64,000 bases of DNA. Origin: Aquimarina mycalae. GTDB lineage: Bacteria; Bacteroidota; Bacteroidia; Flavobacteriales; Flavobacteriaceae. The stretch lies in the NCBI RefSeq assembly GCF_029906345.1, contig NZ_JARYGY010000001.1:656851-720850 (forward strand), in the 5' to 3' direction. The translations under genes were made by a program, and so were the position numbers. The notes below the pieces were generated by a model. It was not told the origin of the DNA. It was given only the letters and a program-made list of their open reading frames with translations, and did not search any database. The stretch's first letter is position 1, and each line of letters begins with the position of its first letter. Of this stretch, positions 43,738 to 52,343 are shown piece after piece.

Positions 43738-44718
43738 ATGAAGAAAAATATTGCCATCTTAATGGGAGGTTACTCCAGTGAATTTGATATTTCTATACAA
43801 AGTGGAAATGTAGTATATAAACATATAGATAGAAATTTATATAATCCATATCGAGTACATATTACACAAGATTCCTGGTTTTATGTTGATGATCAAGATC
43901 AAAAAACCAACATTGATAAAAATGATTTTTCATTGACTCTTAATGATACCAAAATTACTTTTGATGCCGCATTTAATATTGTTCACGGTACTCCTGGAGA
44001 AGATGGTTTACTGCAAGCTTATTTTGAACTAATCGGAATTCCTCAAACCGCTTGTGATTTTTATCAGGCTGCGCTTACATTTAATAAAAGGGATTGTATC
44101 AGCGCTTTAAAGCCCTATGGTATTCCAACTGCTAAAAATTATTATCTAAATAAAGGAGACAACATCGATATTAAAGCGATTATAGAAACTGTTGGTTTAC
44201 CTTGTTTTGTAAAAGCCAATAAAGCAGGTAGTAGTTATGGTGTTTCTAAAGTTAAAACTCAAGATGAATTATTACCAGCTATTGATGTAGCCTATAAAGA
44301 AGATGATGAAATCATCATTGAATCTTTTCTTAGTGGAACAGAGGTTTCTGTCGGTGTTATAACCTATAAAGGAAAAGATACAGTCTTACCAATCACCGAA
44401 ATTGTATCTGAAAATGAGTTTTTCGATTATGAAGCCAAATATTTAGGAAAATCGCAAGAGATAACACCAGCCAGGTTAAGTAAAGAGGATGAAAAAAAAG
44501 TAAAAGATTTATCTTTAAAAATATATCAAATTCTAAAAATGAAAGGATTTTCCAGAAGCGAGTATATTTTCCATCAAGGTGAGCCATATTTCGTAGAAAT
44601 GAATACCAATCCTGGATTTAGTGAAGCTAGTATTTTACCTCAGCAAGCCATCGCGGCTGGTATTACCATCCCAGAACTCTTAACTAACACTATAGAAGAA
44701 GCTATAAAAAACACTTAA
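43738..44718 (+). CDS. ddl: D-alanine--D-alanine ligase
   Basis: A 326-residue ATP-grasp enzyme making the D-Ala-D-Ala dipeptide for peptidoglycan. Key features are MGGYSSEFDISIQSG, NIVHGTPGEDGLLQAYFE, VKANKAGSSYGVSKV, and FVEMNTNPGFSEASILPQ. It is divergent from the PASTA gene and followed by coaD. Both neighbours fit a cell-envelope and cofactor cluster. Confidence 0.97.
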   Translation: MKKNIAILMGGYSSEFDISIQSGNVVYKHIDRNLYNPYRVHITQDSWFYVDDQDQKTNIDKNDFSLTLNDTKITFDAAFNIVHGTPGEDGLLQAYFELIGIPQTACDFYQAALTFNKRDCISALKPYGIPTAKNYYLNKGDNIDIKAIIETVGLPCFVKANKAGSSYGVSKVKTQDELLPAIDVAYKEDDEIIIESFLSGTEVSVGVITYKGKDTVLPITEIVSENEFFDYEAKYLGKSQEITPARLSKEDEKKVKDLSLKIYQILKMKGFSRSEYIFHQGEPYFVEMNTNPGFSEASILPQQAIAAGITIPELLTNTIEEAIKNT

Positions 44719-44804
44719 AAATCCAAAGTTGCTCATTAAAGATTAAACTAATTTTTAACTTCACAACTTTACCTTATATTTATACCAACAATCATTCATT
44801 ACTT

Positions 44805-45260
44805 ATGAGAAGAGCTGTATTTCCAGGTTCGTTTGACCCCATAACTTTAGGACACTACGATATTATCGAAAGAGGACTTACTCTATTTGATGAAATTATT
44901 CTTGCTATCGGTGTAAATGCTGACAAAAAATATATGTTCTCCCTAGAGGAACGAAAGCGTTTTATTGAAGAGGCTTTTAAAGGTGAATCTAAGATCAAGG
45001 TAATGACCTACAAAGGACTTACAGTAGATTTTTGCAAGCAACAGAATGCTGAGTTTATTCTTAGAGGTTTAAGAAACCCTGGAGATTTCGAATTTGAAAA
45101 GGCAATTGCACATACCAACCGACAAATGACAGAAATTGAAACCGTATTCCTCTTAACATCTTCTGGAAAAAGTTATATTTCTTCATCCATCGTGCGTGAT
45201 GTAATTCGTAATGATGGAGATTACACAGGATTAGTTCCTGATACCGTTAGAGTAAAGTAA
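44805..45260 (+). CDS. coaD: Phosphopantetheine adenylyltransferase
   Basis: A 151-residue hexameric enzyme of coenzyme A synthesis. The nucleotidyltransferase motif GSFDPITLGHYD with His17 and the C-terminal YISSSIVRDV are intact, as are LRGLRNPGDFEFE and ETVFL. It lies 86 bases after ddl on the same strand. Confidence 0.97.
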   Translation: MRRAVFPGSFDPITLGHYDIIERGLTLFDEIILAIGVNADKKYMFSLEERKRFIEEAFKGESKIKVMTYKGLTVDFCKQQNAEFILRGLRNPGDFEFEKAIAHTNRQMTEIETVFLLTSSGKSYISSSIVRDVIRNDGDYTGLVPDTVRVK

Positions 45261-45270
45261 TTTAATTTTT

Positions 45271-45663
45271 ATGAAACGTATTATTGGATCCATAGCACTA
45301 GTGGTTAAAGATTATGATGAAGCTATTCAATTTTACACAGAACAATTAAATTTTAAACTTATACAAGATATTACACTTGACGATCAGAAACGTTGGGTAA
45401 CAATTTGTCCCGAAAACAACGCAGAGACATCGATTCTACTTGCAAAAGCTACCACATTAGAACAAAAAAAAAGTATTGGTAATCAAACAGGTGGTCGAGT
45501 ATTCTTATTTCTACACACTAATGATTTCTGGAAAGATTATCATCTGATGAAATCCAAAGGAGTTTCTTTTTTAGAAGAACCCAGAGAAGAAATTTATGGA
45601 ACTGTGGTAGTCTTTGAAGACTTATACGGTAACAAATGGGACTTGATAGAGCATAAAAATTAG
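45271..45663 (+). CDS. VOC-superfamily (glyoxalase-like) protein
   Basis: A 130-residue protein with the two beta-alpha-beta-beta-beta units of the VOC fold (IGSIALVVKDYDEAIQFYTEQL, VVVFEDLYGNKWDLIEH). Metal ligands are plausible (Glu in the last strand), but the reaction is unknown; relatives include lyases, dioxygenases and resistance proteins. It is 10 bases after coaD and likely co-transcribed. Confidence 0.88.
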   Translation: MKRIIGSIALVVKDYDEAIQFYTEQLNFKLIQDITLDDQKRWVTICPENNAETSILLAKATTLEQKKSIGNQTGGRVFLFLHTNDFWKDYHLMKSKGVSFLEEPREEIYGTVVVFEDLYGNKWDLIEHKN

Positions 45664-45720
45664 GTAGTAATTTTAAACCTTCTTCCCAAATCACAGTCAT
45701 ATACACAAAGCCCTGTGATT

Positions 45721-47118
45721 ATGAGTACTACTTTAACAGATAAACAAATACAACATCTATATTGGCGAACTGGTTTTGGAATTACTTCTTCAGAATTAAA
45801 AATTGCCAGAAAACTTTCTAAAAGTAACATCATAGATGATTTATTTTCTGAAAGTCGACAAAGCACTGAGCTATCAATGAATTTTGGAATATTGCGTAAG
45901 AACCCCAGAGATTTATCTCGAGAAGAACGCAAAGAATTGCGTAAACTACGCAATCAAAAGATGTTGGAACTCAACATTCTTTGGCTAAAACAGTTAGCAG
46001 AAACCAAACAAGTTCTTAGAGAAAAAATGACCTTGTTTTTTCACAATCATTTTTCAGTTCGGTTGAAAGCTCCAAGAGCATCTCTTCATTTAAACAATGT
46101 GATTAGAAAACATGCCCTGGAAAACTTTGGAGATATGCTTATGGAAGTATCTAAATCTCCTGCAATGTTATCATTTTTAAACAACAGGCAAAACAGAAAA
46201 AATAACCCAAATGAAAATTTTGCTCGTGAGGTTATGGAGCTTTTTACTTTGGGTAGAGATAATGGATACACAGAAAAAGACATCAAAGAAGCTGCAAGAG
46301 CCTTTACTGGATGGAACTTTAATAAAAATGGTGTTTTTGTTTTCAGAAAAACACAACATGATTTTGGAGTAAAAACTGTGTTAGGAAAAACAGGAAATTT
46401 CACAGGAGAAGATGTGATAAATATTCTTTTAGACCAAAAACAAACAGCCAGATATATCACAGAAAAAGTATACCGCTACTTTGTGAATGAAAAAATAAAC
46501 CCTAAGCATATCGAAACATTAACCACAACTTTTTATAATTCTAATTATAACATAGAGATCTTATTACGAAAGATGTTAATGAGTGATTGGTTTTATGACA
46601 CTCAAAATATTGGCGTCAAAATAAAATCTCCCGTAGAGTTAATTGTGGGATTAAGCAAACCGTTAAAAGTACAATACAAAGACCCTAAAGTCTTATTATA
46701 TCTGCAACGTAAACTTAATCAAACATTATTTCTTCCTCCCAATGTAGCCGGATGGCCAGGCGGAAGATCATGGATAGATAATTCTACACTAATGCTTCGC
46801 TTAAAACTTGCATCTGTTACCTTAAATAATGGTGTGATCGAGTTGCATAATAATGATGATACAAAAACTACATCAATGATGCGGGAAAAGTTATATAAAA
46901 AGATAAAAACTCAAATGGAGAGAAGAGTAAAAGCAACACCTAATTGGAAAAACTTCCTTGCTTCTCTTGAACAAAAGGACAAACAAGAGTTAATAGATTT
47001 CATAATCCAACCTCAATTATCGGATGGAGCAAACAAGGTAATAGGAAAACTTGATCCTATCAACACCAAAAATTTCATCATAGAACTCATGAGTCTACCT
47101 GAATATCAACTTTGTTAA
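45721..47118 (+). CDS. DUF1800-family protein
   Basis: A 465-residue DUF1800 protein. I use the ATG at 45721 rather than the GTG two codons earlier. Family features include QHLYWRTGFGI, REKMTLFFHNHFS, NENFAREVMELFTLG, and NVAGWPGGRSWID. DUF1800 is almost always paired with DUF1501; here the DUF1501 gene follows after 12 bases. No signal peptide is evident. The role is unknown; the pair is common in Bacteroidota and Planctomycetes. Confidence 0.92.
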   Translation: MSTTLTDKQIQHLYWRTGFGITSSELKIARKLSKSNIIDDLFSESRQSTELSMNFGILRKNPRDLSREERKELRKLRNQKMLELNILWLKQLAETKQVLREKMTLFFHNHFSVRLKAPRASLHLNNVIRKHALENFGDMLMEVSKSPAMLSFLNNRQNRKNNPNENFAREVMELFTLGRDNGYTEKDIKEAARAFTGWNFNKNGVFVFRKTQHDFGVKTVLGKTGNFTGEDVINILLDQKQTARYITEKVYRYFVNEKINPKHIETLTTTFYNSNYNIEILLRKMLMSDWFYDTQNIGVKIKSPVELIVGLSKPLKVQYKDPKVLLYLQRKLNQTLFLPPNVAGWPGGRSWIDNSTLMLRLKLASVTLNNGVIELHNNDDTKTTSMMREKLYKKIKTQMERRVKATPNWKNFLASLEQKDKQELIDFIIQPQLSDGANKVIGKLDPINTKNFIIELMSLPEYQLC

Positions 47119-47130
47119 TCCCTTAAAATT

Positions 47131-48323
47131 ATGGACAGAAGAAATTTTTTAAAACAGTCAGTTTTTGCTTCAGGAATGGCATTGGTTCCTTCATTTTTAA
47201 AAGGAATGGAGTTTCTTACACCTGATCAATTATCAGGATATAAAAATGTAATTATTATTCAACTCTCAGGAGGAAATGATGGATTAAATAGTATCATCCC
47301 TATTAGTAATGACATTTATCATAGATCAAGGCCTACAATCGCCAAAAAGGCGAATCAAACTCTAAAAATAACAAATGATCTAGCTTTTAACGATAATCTA
47401 AAAGCCTTAAAAGAATTATATGATCAAGGTGAGGTATCTATAATTAACAATGTAGGGTACCCCAACCCTAATAGATCTCATTTTAGAAGTACGGACATCT
47501 GGCAAACGGCAAGTGATGCTAATCAGTATTTATCTACTGGTTGGGTAGGCAGATATCTCGATGCCAATTGCCAGCATCCGTATCAGGCAATAGAGGTAGA
47601 CAATACACTTTCTTTAGCCATGAAAGGAAATCTTGTGAATGGTATTGCTGTTTCAGATCCCAATCAATTGTACCGTACTACTCGTGAACCTTATTTTAAC
47701 AATCTTGTAGACACATCTCTAACGAGATGCTAGATGAAGATAATCAAGGGTATTTATATAAAACAATGTTAGAAACATATTCGTCTGCATCGTATATTTA
47801 TGAAACCTCTAAAATATATAATTCTAGTACTGAATATCCTCAATCCTCATTTGCCAAAAACCTTAAAACCATTGCTGATTTTATTATTTCTGGATTAAAA
47901 ACAAGGGTGTACTATAGTTCACTAGGTGGATTTGACAGTCACGTAAACCAATTAAACAGTCAGGACAGATTGCTAAGAGTTTACTCAGAGGCTATTCATG
48001 CTTTGGTTCAAGATTTAAAAAAGAACAATCGATTTAATGATACTTTGATTCTTACTTTTTCTGAGTTTGGTCGTCGTGTGAAACAAAATGGAAGTAGAGG
48101 AACAGATCACGGAGCCGCTAATAATGTAACTGCTATTGGAGGTTCTCTTAAAAAACCTGGAATCTATAATGAAATTCCTAATTTATCTGATTTAGACAAA
48201 AACGGTGACATCAAATACAGCGTTGATTTTAGAAGTATTTATGCTTCAATCCTGCATAATTGGTTAGATGTAAATGATCAAGAAATTTTAAACACGAATT
48301 TTAAGAATTTAGGGTTCATATAA
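47131..48323 (+). pseudogene. DUF1501-family protein interrupted by a frameshift
   Basis: Two frames make up one DUF1501 protein of about 396 residues. The first (47131-47733) begins with a twin-arginine signal (MDRRNFLKQSVFASG) and runs through LSGGNDGLNSIIP and NNVGYPNPNRSHFRS. It then ends at a stop. The second frame (effectively from about 47720 to 48323) continues with NEMLDEDNQGYLYKTML, LGGFDSHVNQ and TFSEFGRRVKQNGSRGTDHGAA. The shift lies at the CTCT at 47717-47720, where removing one CT restores the frame. DUF1501 enzymes are sulfatase-like hydrolases; the active-site half is out of frame here. Confidence 0.88.
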
Positions 48324-48361
48324 TTCTTTTTTAGATAAAGTTGTGTTAGATTTAAATCCTC

Positions 48362-48384
48362 AAAAAAAGTAAATCACTTTTTTT
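48362..48384 (+). terminator. Hairpin after the DUF1501 gene
   Basis: AAAAAAAGT (48362-48370) and ACTTTTTTT (48376-48384) form a perfect 9-bp A/T stem with a 5-base loop and T7, 38 bases after the stop. The stem has little G+C, so it is a weak candidate. Confidence 0.45.
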
Positions 48385-48435
48385 CATCAATCGAATCCTA
48401 AACACAAATCACTATCATTACATCTTAATCACACA

Positions 48436-50634
48436 ATGGAAATTACTAAAATCAATGTATTAGGCATTACTTTATTACTAATCTCATTTATTTCAATCAG
48501 TCAAGAAAAACCTAAGAATCCCTTTGGATCAATAAGCTCTAAAACAGGTCTCATTATTACAGACGATGCAACCAGGATGTTAATTCATAATAGTTCTGGA
48601 GATAGAGCTCATACATATGTACAACAAATTTCTACTTGGGATCGACAACAAAATACCAAAGACATTAGTACAGCAACCGAATGGGTTGCTAAAAAAGCCA
48701 AAGAGTTTGGTTTACAAAATGTAGTAATAGAAAAATTTGTTGCCGATGGTAAAACAGAATATTTCGGAAAAAGCTCTGATCCATTTTGGATTGCTAAAAA
48801 AGGGGAATTATGGGCTAAAACACCGTATGAATTTAAAATAACTTCGTACGCAGACTTACCTATGTCACTAGCAACCAACAGCTATTCTACAAAAGCTACG
48901 GCAGAATTAATAGATATTGGAGCAGGAATTTCGGATATAGATTACCAAGATAAAGAACTAAAAGGAAATATTGTACTTACCTCAAGTAATCCATATCGTG
49001 TTATTAGAAAAGCAATTTGGGAAAAAGGAGCCATCGGTATCATATCTTACTATTCTATTCCGTATTGGGACAAGCCAAACCGTTTAGAAGGTGATTTTCC
49101 AGATCAAGTTGGCTGGAGTGGCATGCCTATGAACGAAGAAAAAGAAAAACAATCTTTTGCCTTTATGATTTCTCAACGCAAAGCAAAGGAATTACAAGAA
49201 GTATTGAGAACCAATAAAAAAGTAACGCTGTTTGCGGATATAGAAACAGAGCATCGTAATGGAGAACTTAATGTTTTAAGTGGAGTTATTCCTGGTTCTA
49301 AATATCCAAACGAAGAAATAGTTGTCACTGCGCATATAGATCATTACAAACCTGGAGCTAATGATAATGCTTCTGGTAGCTCAGTAAGCCTAGAAATGGT
49401 TCGTACATTACAATATCTTATAAATACAAACCAAATAGAACGTCCTTTAAGAACTATTCGTTTTTTATGGTTGCCAGAATTTACAGGAACAGAAGCCTGG
49501 TTCTCAAGACATACAAAAGATGGTAAGAAAAGAATCTTAAATCTAAATATGGATATGCTTGGAGCAGATCTTACTAAAACCAACTCTTCTTTTGACATCA
49601 GTCTTACTCCTGACTGGAATGCTTCTTTTATTAATGCATTTTCCATGTCTCTGGTAGATTTCCTAAATACATATAACAACTCCAGATATCCTAAAAGAAA
49701 AGATTTTCATATCATTTCTGTAAACGGAACCAGAAATCATGTCAATGTTCATAATAAACCTTATACCAGAGGATCTGATCATCAAATTTTTAATGACTTC
49801 GGAATTCCTGGAATTGCGTTCGGAACCTGGCCAGATAACTTTTATCATTCTAGTGAGGATACTCCTGATAAAGTAGACCCTACTCAACTGCACAGAGTTA
49901 CTTTTTCTGGATTAGCTTCTATACTTATGACAGCATATACCGACTCACCACAACTACAATCTATAGTCGATTTGGTAGAATTATATGGACTAAAACGCCT
50001 TCAATATGATGAATTTAAGGCTAAGAAAGATATCTTATTAGCAGATAAATCAACAATAATTGATAATGCATATTTTGCAGAAAAGACAGTCAAATCTGGT
50101 TATGAGAGAGAACGTAACGCTTTAAAATCTTGTCTTATTTTTAGTCAAGGAATAGATGACAAAAATATCATACAACAAAAAATTGCACTATATAATGAAA
50201 AAGAAAAACTAACTATAGCTCAATTAAAACTATCCACTAAAAAGAAAGCGAACTCTTTTGGACTTACCTCTGTAAAACGGAAAGTGCTTCCAAAAGAAAA
50301 GGATGCTTCATTATTAATACCTCAACGGTTAGTTGGCAAAGAATTAGTAACATATTATGCTGCCTTATCATCTATTAAGGATCCAAAATCAATTAACTAT
50401 AAGGAAATACAACAAGGGATAAACAGCATATTAAGTGAATTAAGAGAACGAGAAGTTGGAGAGTTACGCATATATGATTTCCAAAACACAATTGTTAGCT
50501 ATACAAATGGAAAAAGATCATTAGTCGATATCAGAGATGCGATGTATGCAGAATATGGTATAGAGATACCTATTAGTATTATTCAAGATCTATTTGAGGT
50601 TTTCATACAAGGTGGAGCAATACACTACAAATAA
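48436..50634 (+). CDS. Secreted M28-family metallopeptidase with PA domain
   Basis: A 732-residue exported protein (signal peptide to about 22, ISISQ). A PA-like domain (about 150-270) precedes an M28 zinc peptidase. Metal ligands include His300 and Asp302 (TAHIDHYK), Asp310 (GANDNASG), the EFTGTEAW glutamates, Asp in NMDMLG, and a late His in FYHSSEDTPD. The C-terminal 200 residues are helical and unassigned, longer than in most M28 aminopeptidases. It is probably a nutrient-scavenging peptidase. It is a stand-alone gene. Confidence 0.92.
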   Translation: MEITKINVLGITLLLISFISISQEKPKNPFGSISSKTGLIITDDATRMLIHNSSGDRAHTYVQQISTWDRQQNTKDISTATEWVAKKAKEFGLQNVVIEKFVADGKTEYFGKSSDPFWIAKKGELWAKTPYEFKITSYADLPMSLATNSYSTKATAELIDIGAGISDIDYQDKELKGNIVLTSSNPYRVIRKAIWEKGAIGIISYYSIPYWDKPNRLEGDFPDQVGWSGMPMNEEKEKQSFAFMISQRKAKELQEVLRTNKKVTLFADIETEHRNGELNVLSGVIPGSKYPNEEIVVTAHIDHYKPGANDNASGSSVSLEMVRTLQYLINTNQIERPLRTIRFLWLPEFTGTEAWFSRHTKDGKKRILNLNMDMLGADLTKTNSSFDISLTPDWNASFINAFSMSLVDFLNTYNNSRYPKRKDFHIISVNGTRNHVNVHNKPYTRGSDHQIFNDFGIPGIAFGTWPDNFYHSSEDTPDKVDPTQLHRVTFSGLASILMTAYTDSPQLQSIVDLVELYGLKRLQYDEFKAKKDILLADKSTIIDNAYFAEKTVKSGYERERNALKSCLIFSQGIDDKNIIQQKIALYNEKEKLTIAQLKLSTKKKANSFGLTSVKRKVLPKEKDASLLIPQRLVGKELVTYYAALSSIKDPKSINYKEIQQGINSILSELREREVGELRIYDFQNTIVSYTNGKRSLVDIRDAMYAEYGIEIPISIIQDLFEVFIQGGAIHYK

Positions 50635-50974
50635 TTAATTCTAAAGGTAATGATAGTCATTATCATACATAAACAAGAAAAATTTATTAACTATTCTTAA
50701 ACCATACTTATCCTACAAGTATTAAAATAGATGTTTTAGTAAAAACACAGTAATACTGGCCTAAATAGAAGGTTTTTAAACAAATATCAAAGCTTAAAAC
50801 CATCAATACTCAGCAAATTAATTGTTTTAAAATACGGTTAAACCGTAAAATTTGTGTTGTTTATCGAGATAAAAGACCTCTTCATCTAAAAGATTCAAAA
50901 TCATTTTTATACCTAACCTTTTCAGCGTAAATTTGTTACAAATCAAGTAGTAAATTCATTAAGCCCCCAAAACT
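50635..50974. other. 340-base intergenic stretch with a palindrome and a promoter element
   Basis: No gene is seen. TACGGTT-A-AACCGTA (50833-50847) is a 15-base palindrome. TAAATTTG (50928-50935) matches the -7 consensus for the next gene, 39 bases before its start; no -33 TTG is evident. The palindrome lies about 80 bases upstream of it and could be an operator. Confidence 0.5.
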
Positions 50975-51319
50975 ATGAAAACTATCATTCTTACAGTAAT
51001 CGTTTTATTTTCTTTCTCAAATATCAATGCTCAGGACACTACATCTATTGAGTTAAATACAGAGGAAACTAAAAGTATCAAGAACACTAAGGTTGATTTT
51101 TACGAAACTCTAGTAGCAGTAAATAATTTTGATATAAAAATCAAAAAAAATGAAAAAACTGTTGCTAAAATTGAGACCAAGTCTGATTTTTACAAGAACT
51201 TAATGATTAAGAATGGGTTTACAACTGGGGATTCGAATACTCGTTTGGCTAATAATGATACAAAACAAAAGGATACTACAATAACTGATACTACACAAAT
51301 TACTGGATTATTGCCATAA
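50975..51319 (+). CDS. Small secreted protein with a duplicated motif
   Basis: A 114-residue protein with a signal peptide (MKTIILTVIVLFSFSNINAQ) and no recognised family. Two copies of one motif are visible: KVDFYETLVAVNNF (about 39-52) and KSDFYKNLMIKNGF (about 69-82). The C-terminus is low-complexity, Thr-rich (DTTITDTTQIT). It is a single-gene unit with its own promoter-like element and terminator. The role is unknown. Confidence 0.75.
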   Translation: MKTIILTVIVLFSFSNINAQDTTSIELNTEETKSIKNTKVDFYETLVAVNNFDIKIKKNEKTVAKIETKSDFYKNLMIKNGFTTGDSNTRLANNDTKQKDTTITDTTQITGLLP

Positions 51320-51345
51320 TTTTTTTAAACATAGATATATTACTG

Positions 51346-51383
51346 ACGCGATTATTTCTTGCTTGAAAATAATCGCGTTTTTT
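51346..51383 (+). terminator. Intrinsic terminator after the small secreted protein
   Basis: ACGCGATTATTT (51346-51357) pairs perfectly with AAATAATCGCGT (51367-51378), with a 9-base loop and a T6 run. Confidence 0.88.
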
Positions 51384-51467
51384 AGTACCTTTTTCTAAAA
51401 AAATAACTCTAACCATACTGAATAGAATATTTTTTTGATAATTTAGAAATCAAAATACTATAACAGT

Positions 51468-52289
51468 ATGCAAATTCACGAAACTGCTTTTGTCGTATCA
51501 ACATATAGATCACATCATGAAGAGGTGAGTAAGGATATTTATGCGAAGCTTTGGAACAACCCCTCTACAGACAATTTAATACCAGAGATCATAGAAAACA
51601 TCTCCAAGCATGAAGCTGTTTTGCATAGTATTAGAAACCGGTTCTTTTATGAACAAATGAGATCTTTTTTTTTAGCTAATAATGGTGGAACACTCATTAA
51701 TTTCGGATCAGGTTTTAGTATGTATCAATTTTTATTGAATGAAAACGTACGCACTATTGAAATCGATAAAACAGACATTGTTGCCTACAAAAAAGAAAAA
51801 GTCGATTTGTGGACAAATGAAGGAAAGCTACCTAAAAGAGACATACAGTACGTTTCGATAGATTTTACCGCTCATTCTAAGGAAGAAATTGTTAGCTCCT
51901 TAAAACCATATATCAAGCAAGGACCTATTTTTATCTTATTAGAAGGAGTTTTATTCTTTTTGGATCTGGATACTACCAACACGTTATTCAAAGTTTTTAA
52001 AGAACTGCAACAAACTGGAGATCAAGTTGGGAGTGTTTCTTACTTACCTGATATTGAAAACACAGAAGTATATCGTAGATTATTGCACTATTTTGATGCT
52101 AACAACAATACCAACGATCCTTTTATGCATCAGACTATACCTCATAATTTCTATGAAAATATCAACGGGTACTTCTTGAAAAAAATTTCGGATGAATTTG
52201 AATTATCTAAAATTTACGCACCGAATATGGATATAACCGATAGAAAAGAAATTCTGAACGAAAATCTATACATACTACAAAAAGAATAA
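51468..52289 (+). CDS. Leucine-carboxyl-methyltransferase-like SAM-dependent methyltransferase
   Basis: A 273-residue cytoplasmic protein resembling the LCMT/PPM family (PF04072). The SAM motif is altered from the usual G-x-G-x-D to INFGSGFSMYQF, followed by the acidic motif TIEIDKTD and the family-typical FILLEGVLFFL. Family members methylate protein C-termini or small natural-product intermediates; the substrate is unknown. It is a single gene ending at a shared bidirectional terminator. Confidence 0.8.
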   Translation: MQIHETAFVVSTYRSHHEEVSKDIYAKLWNNPSTDNLIPEIIENISKHEAVLHSIRNRFFYEQMRSFFLANNGGTLINFGSGFSMYQFLLNENVRTIEIDKTDIVAYKKEKVDLWTNEGKLPKRDIQYVSIDFTAHSKEEIVSSLKPYIKQGPIFILLEGVLFFLDLDTTNTLFKVFKELQQTGDQVGSVSYLPDIENTEVYRRLLHYFDANNNTNDPFMHQTIPHNFYENINGYFLKKISDEFELSKIYAPNMDITDRKEILNENLYILQKE

Positions 52290-52303
52290 AAATAACAATA
52301 AAC

Positions 52304-52341
52304 AAAAAAGGAGATGTTTCTATAAAAGCATCTCCTTTTTT
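52304..52341. terminator. Bidirectional terminator between the methyltransferase and SulP
   Basis: AAAAAAGGAGATG (52304-52316) and CATCTCCTTTTTT (52329-52341) form a perfect 13-bp stem with a 12-base loop, lying between two convergent genes. It ends 2 bases before the SulP stop codon. Confidence 0.9.
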
Positions 52342-52343
52342 GT

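Noticed and set aside
46086..46460. A 124-codon minus-strand frame inside the DUF1800 gene
   Set aside because: Antisense shadow without ribosome site or family match.
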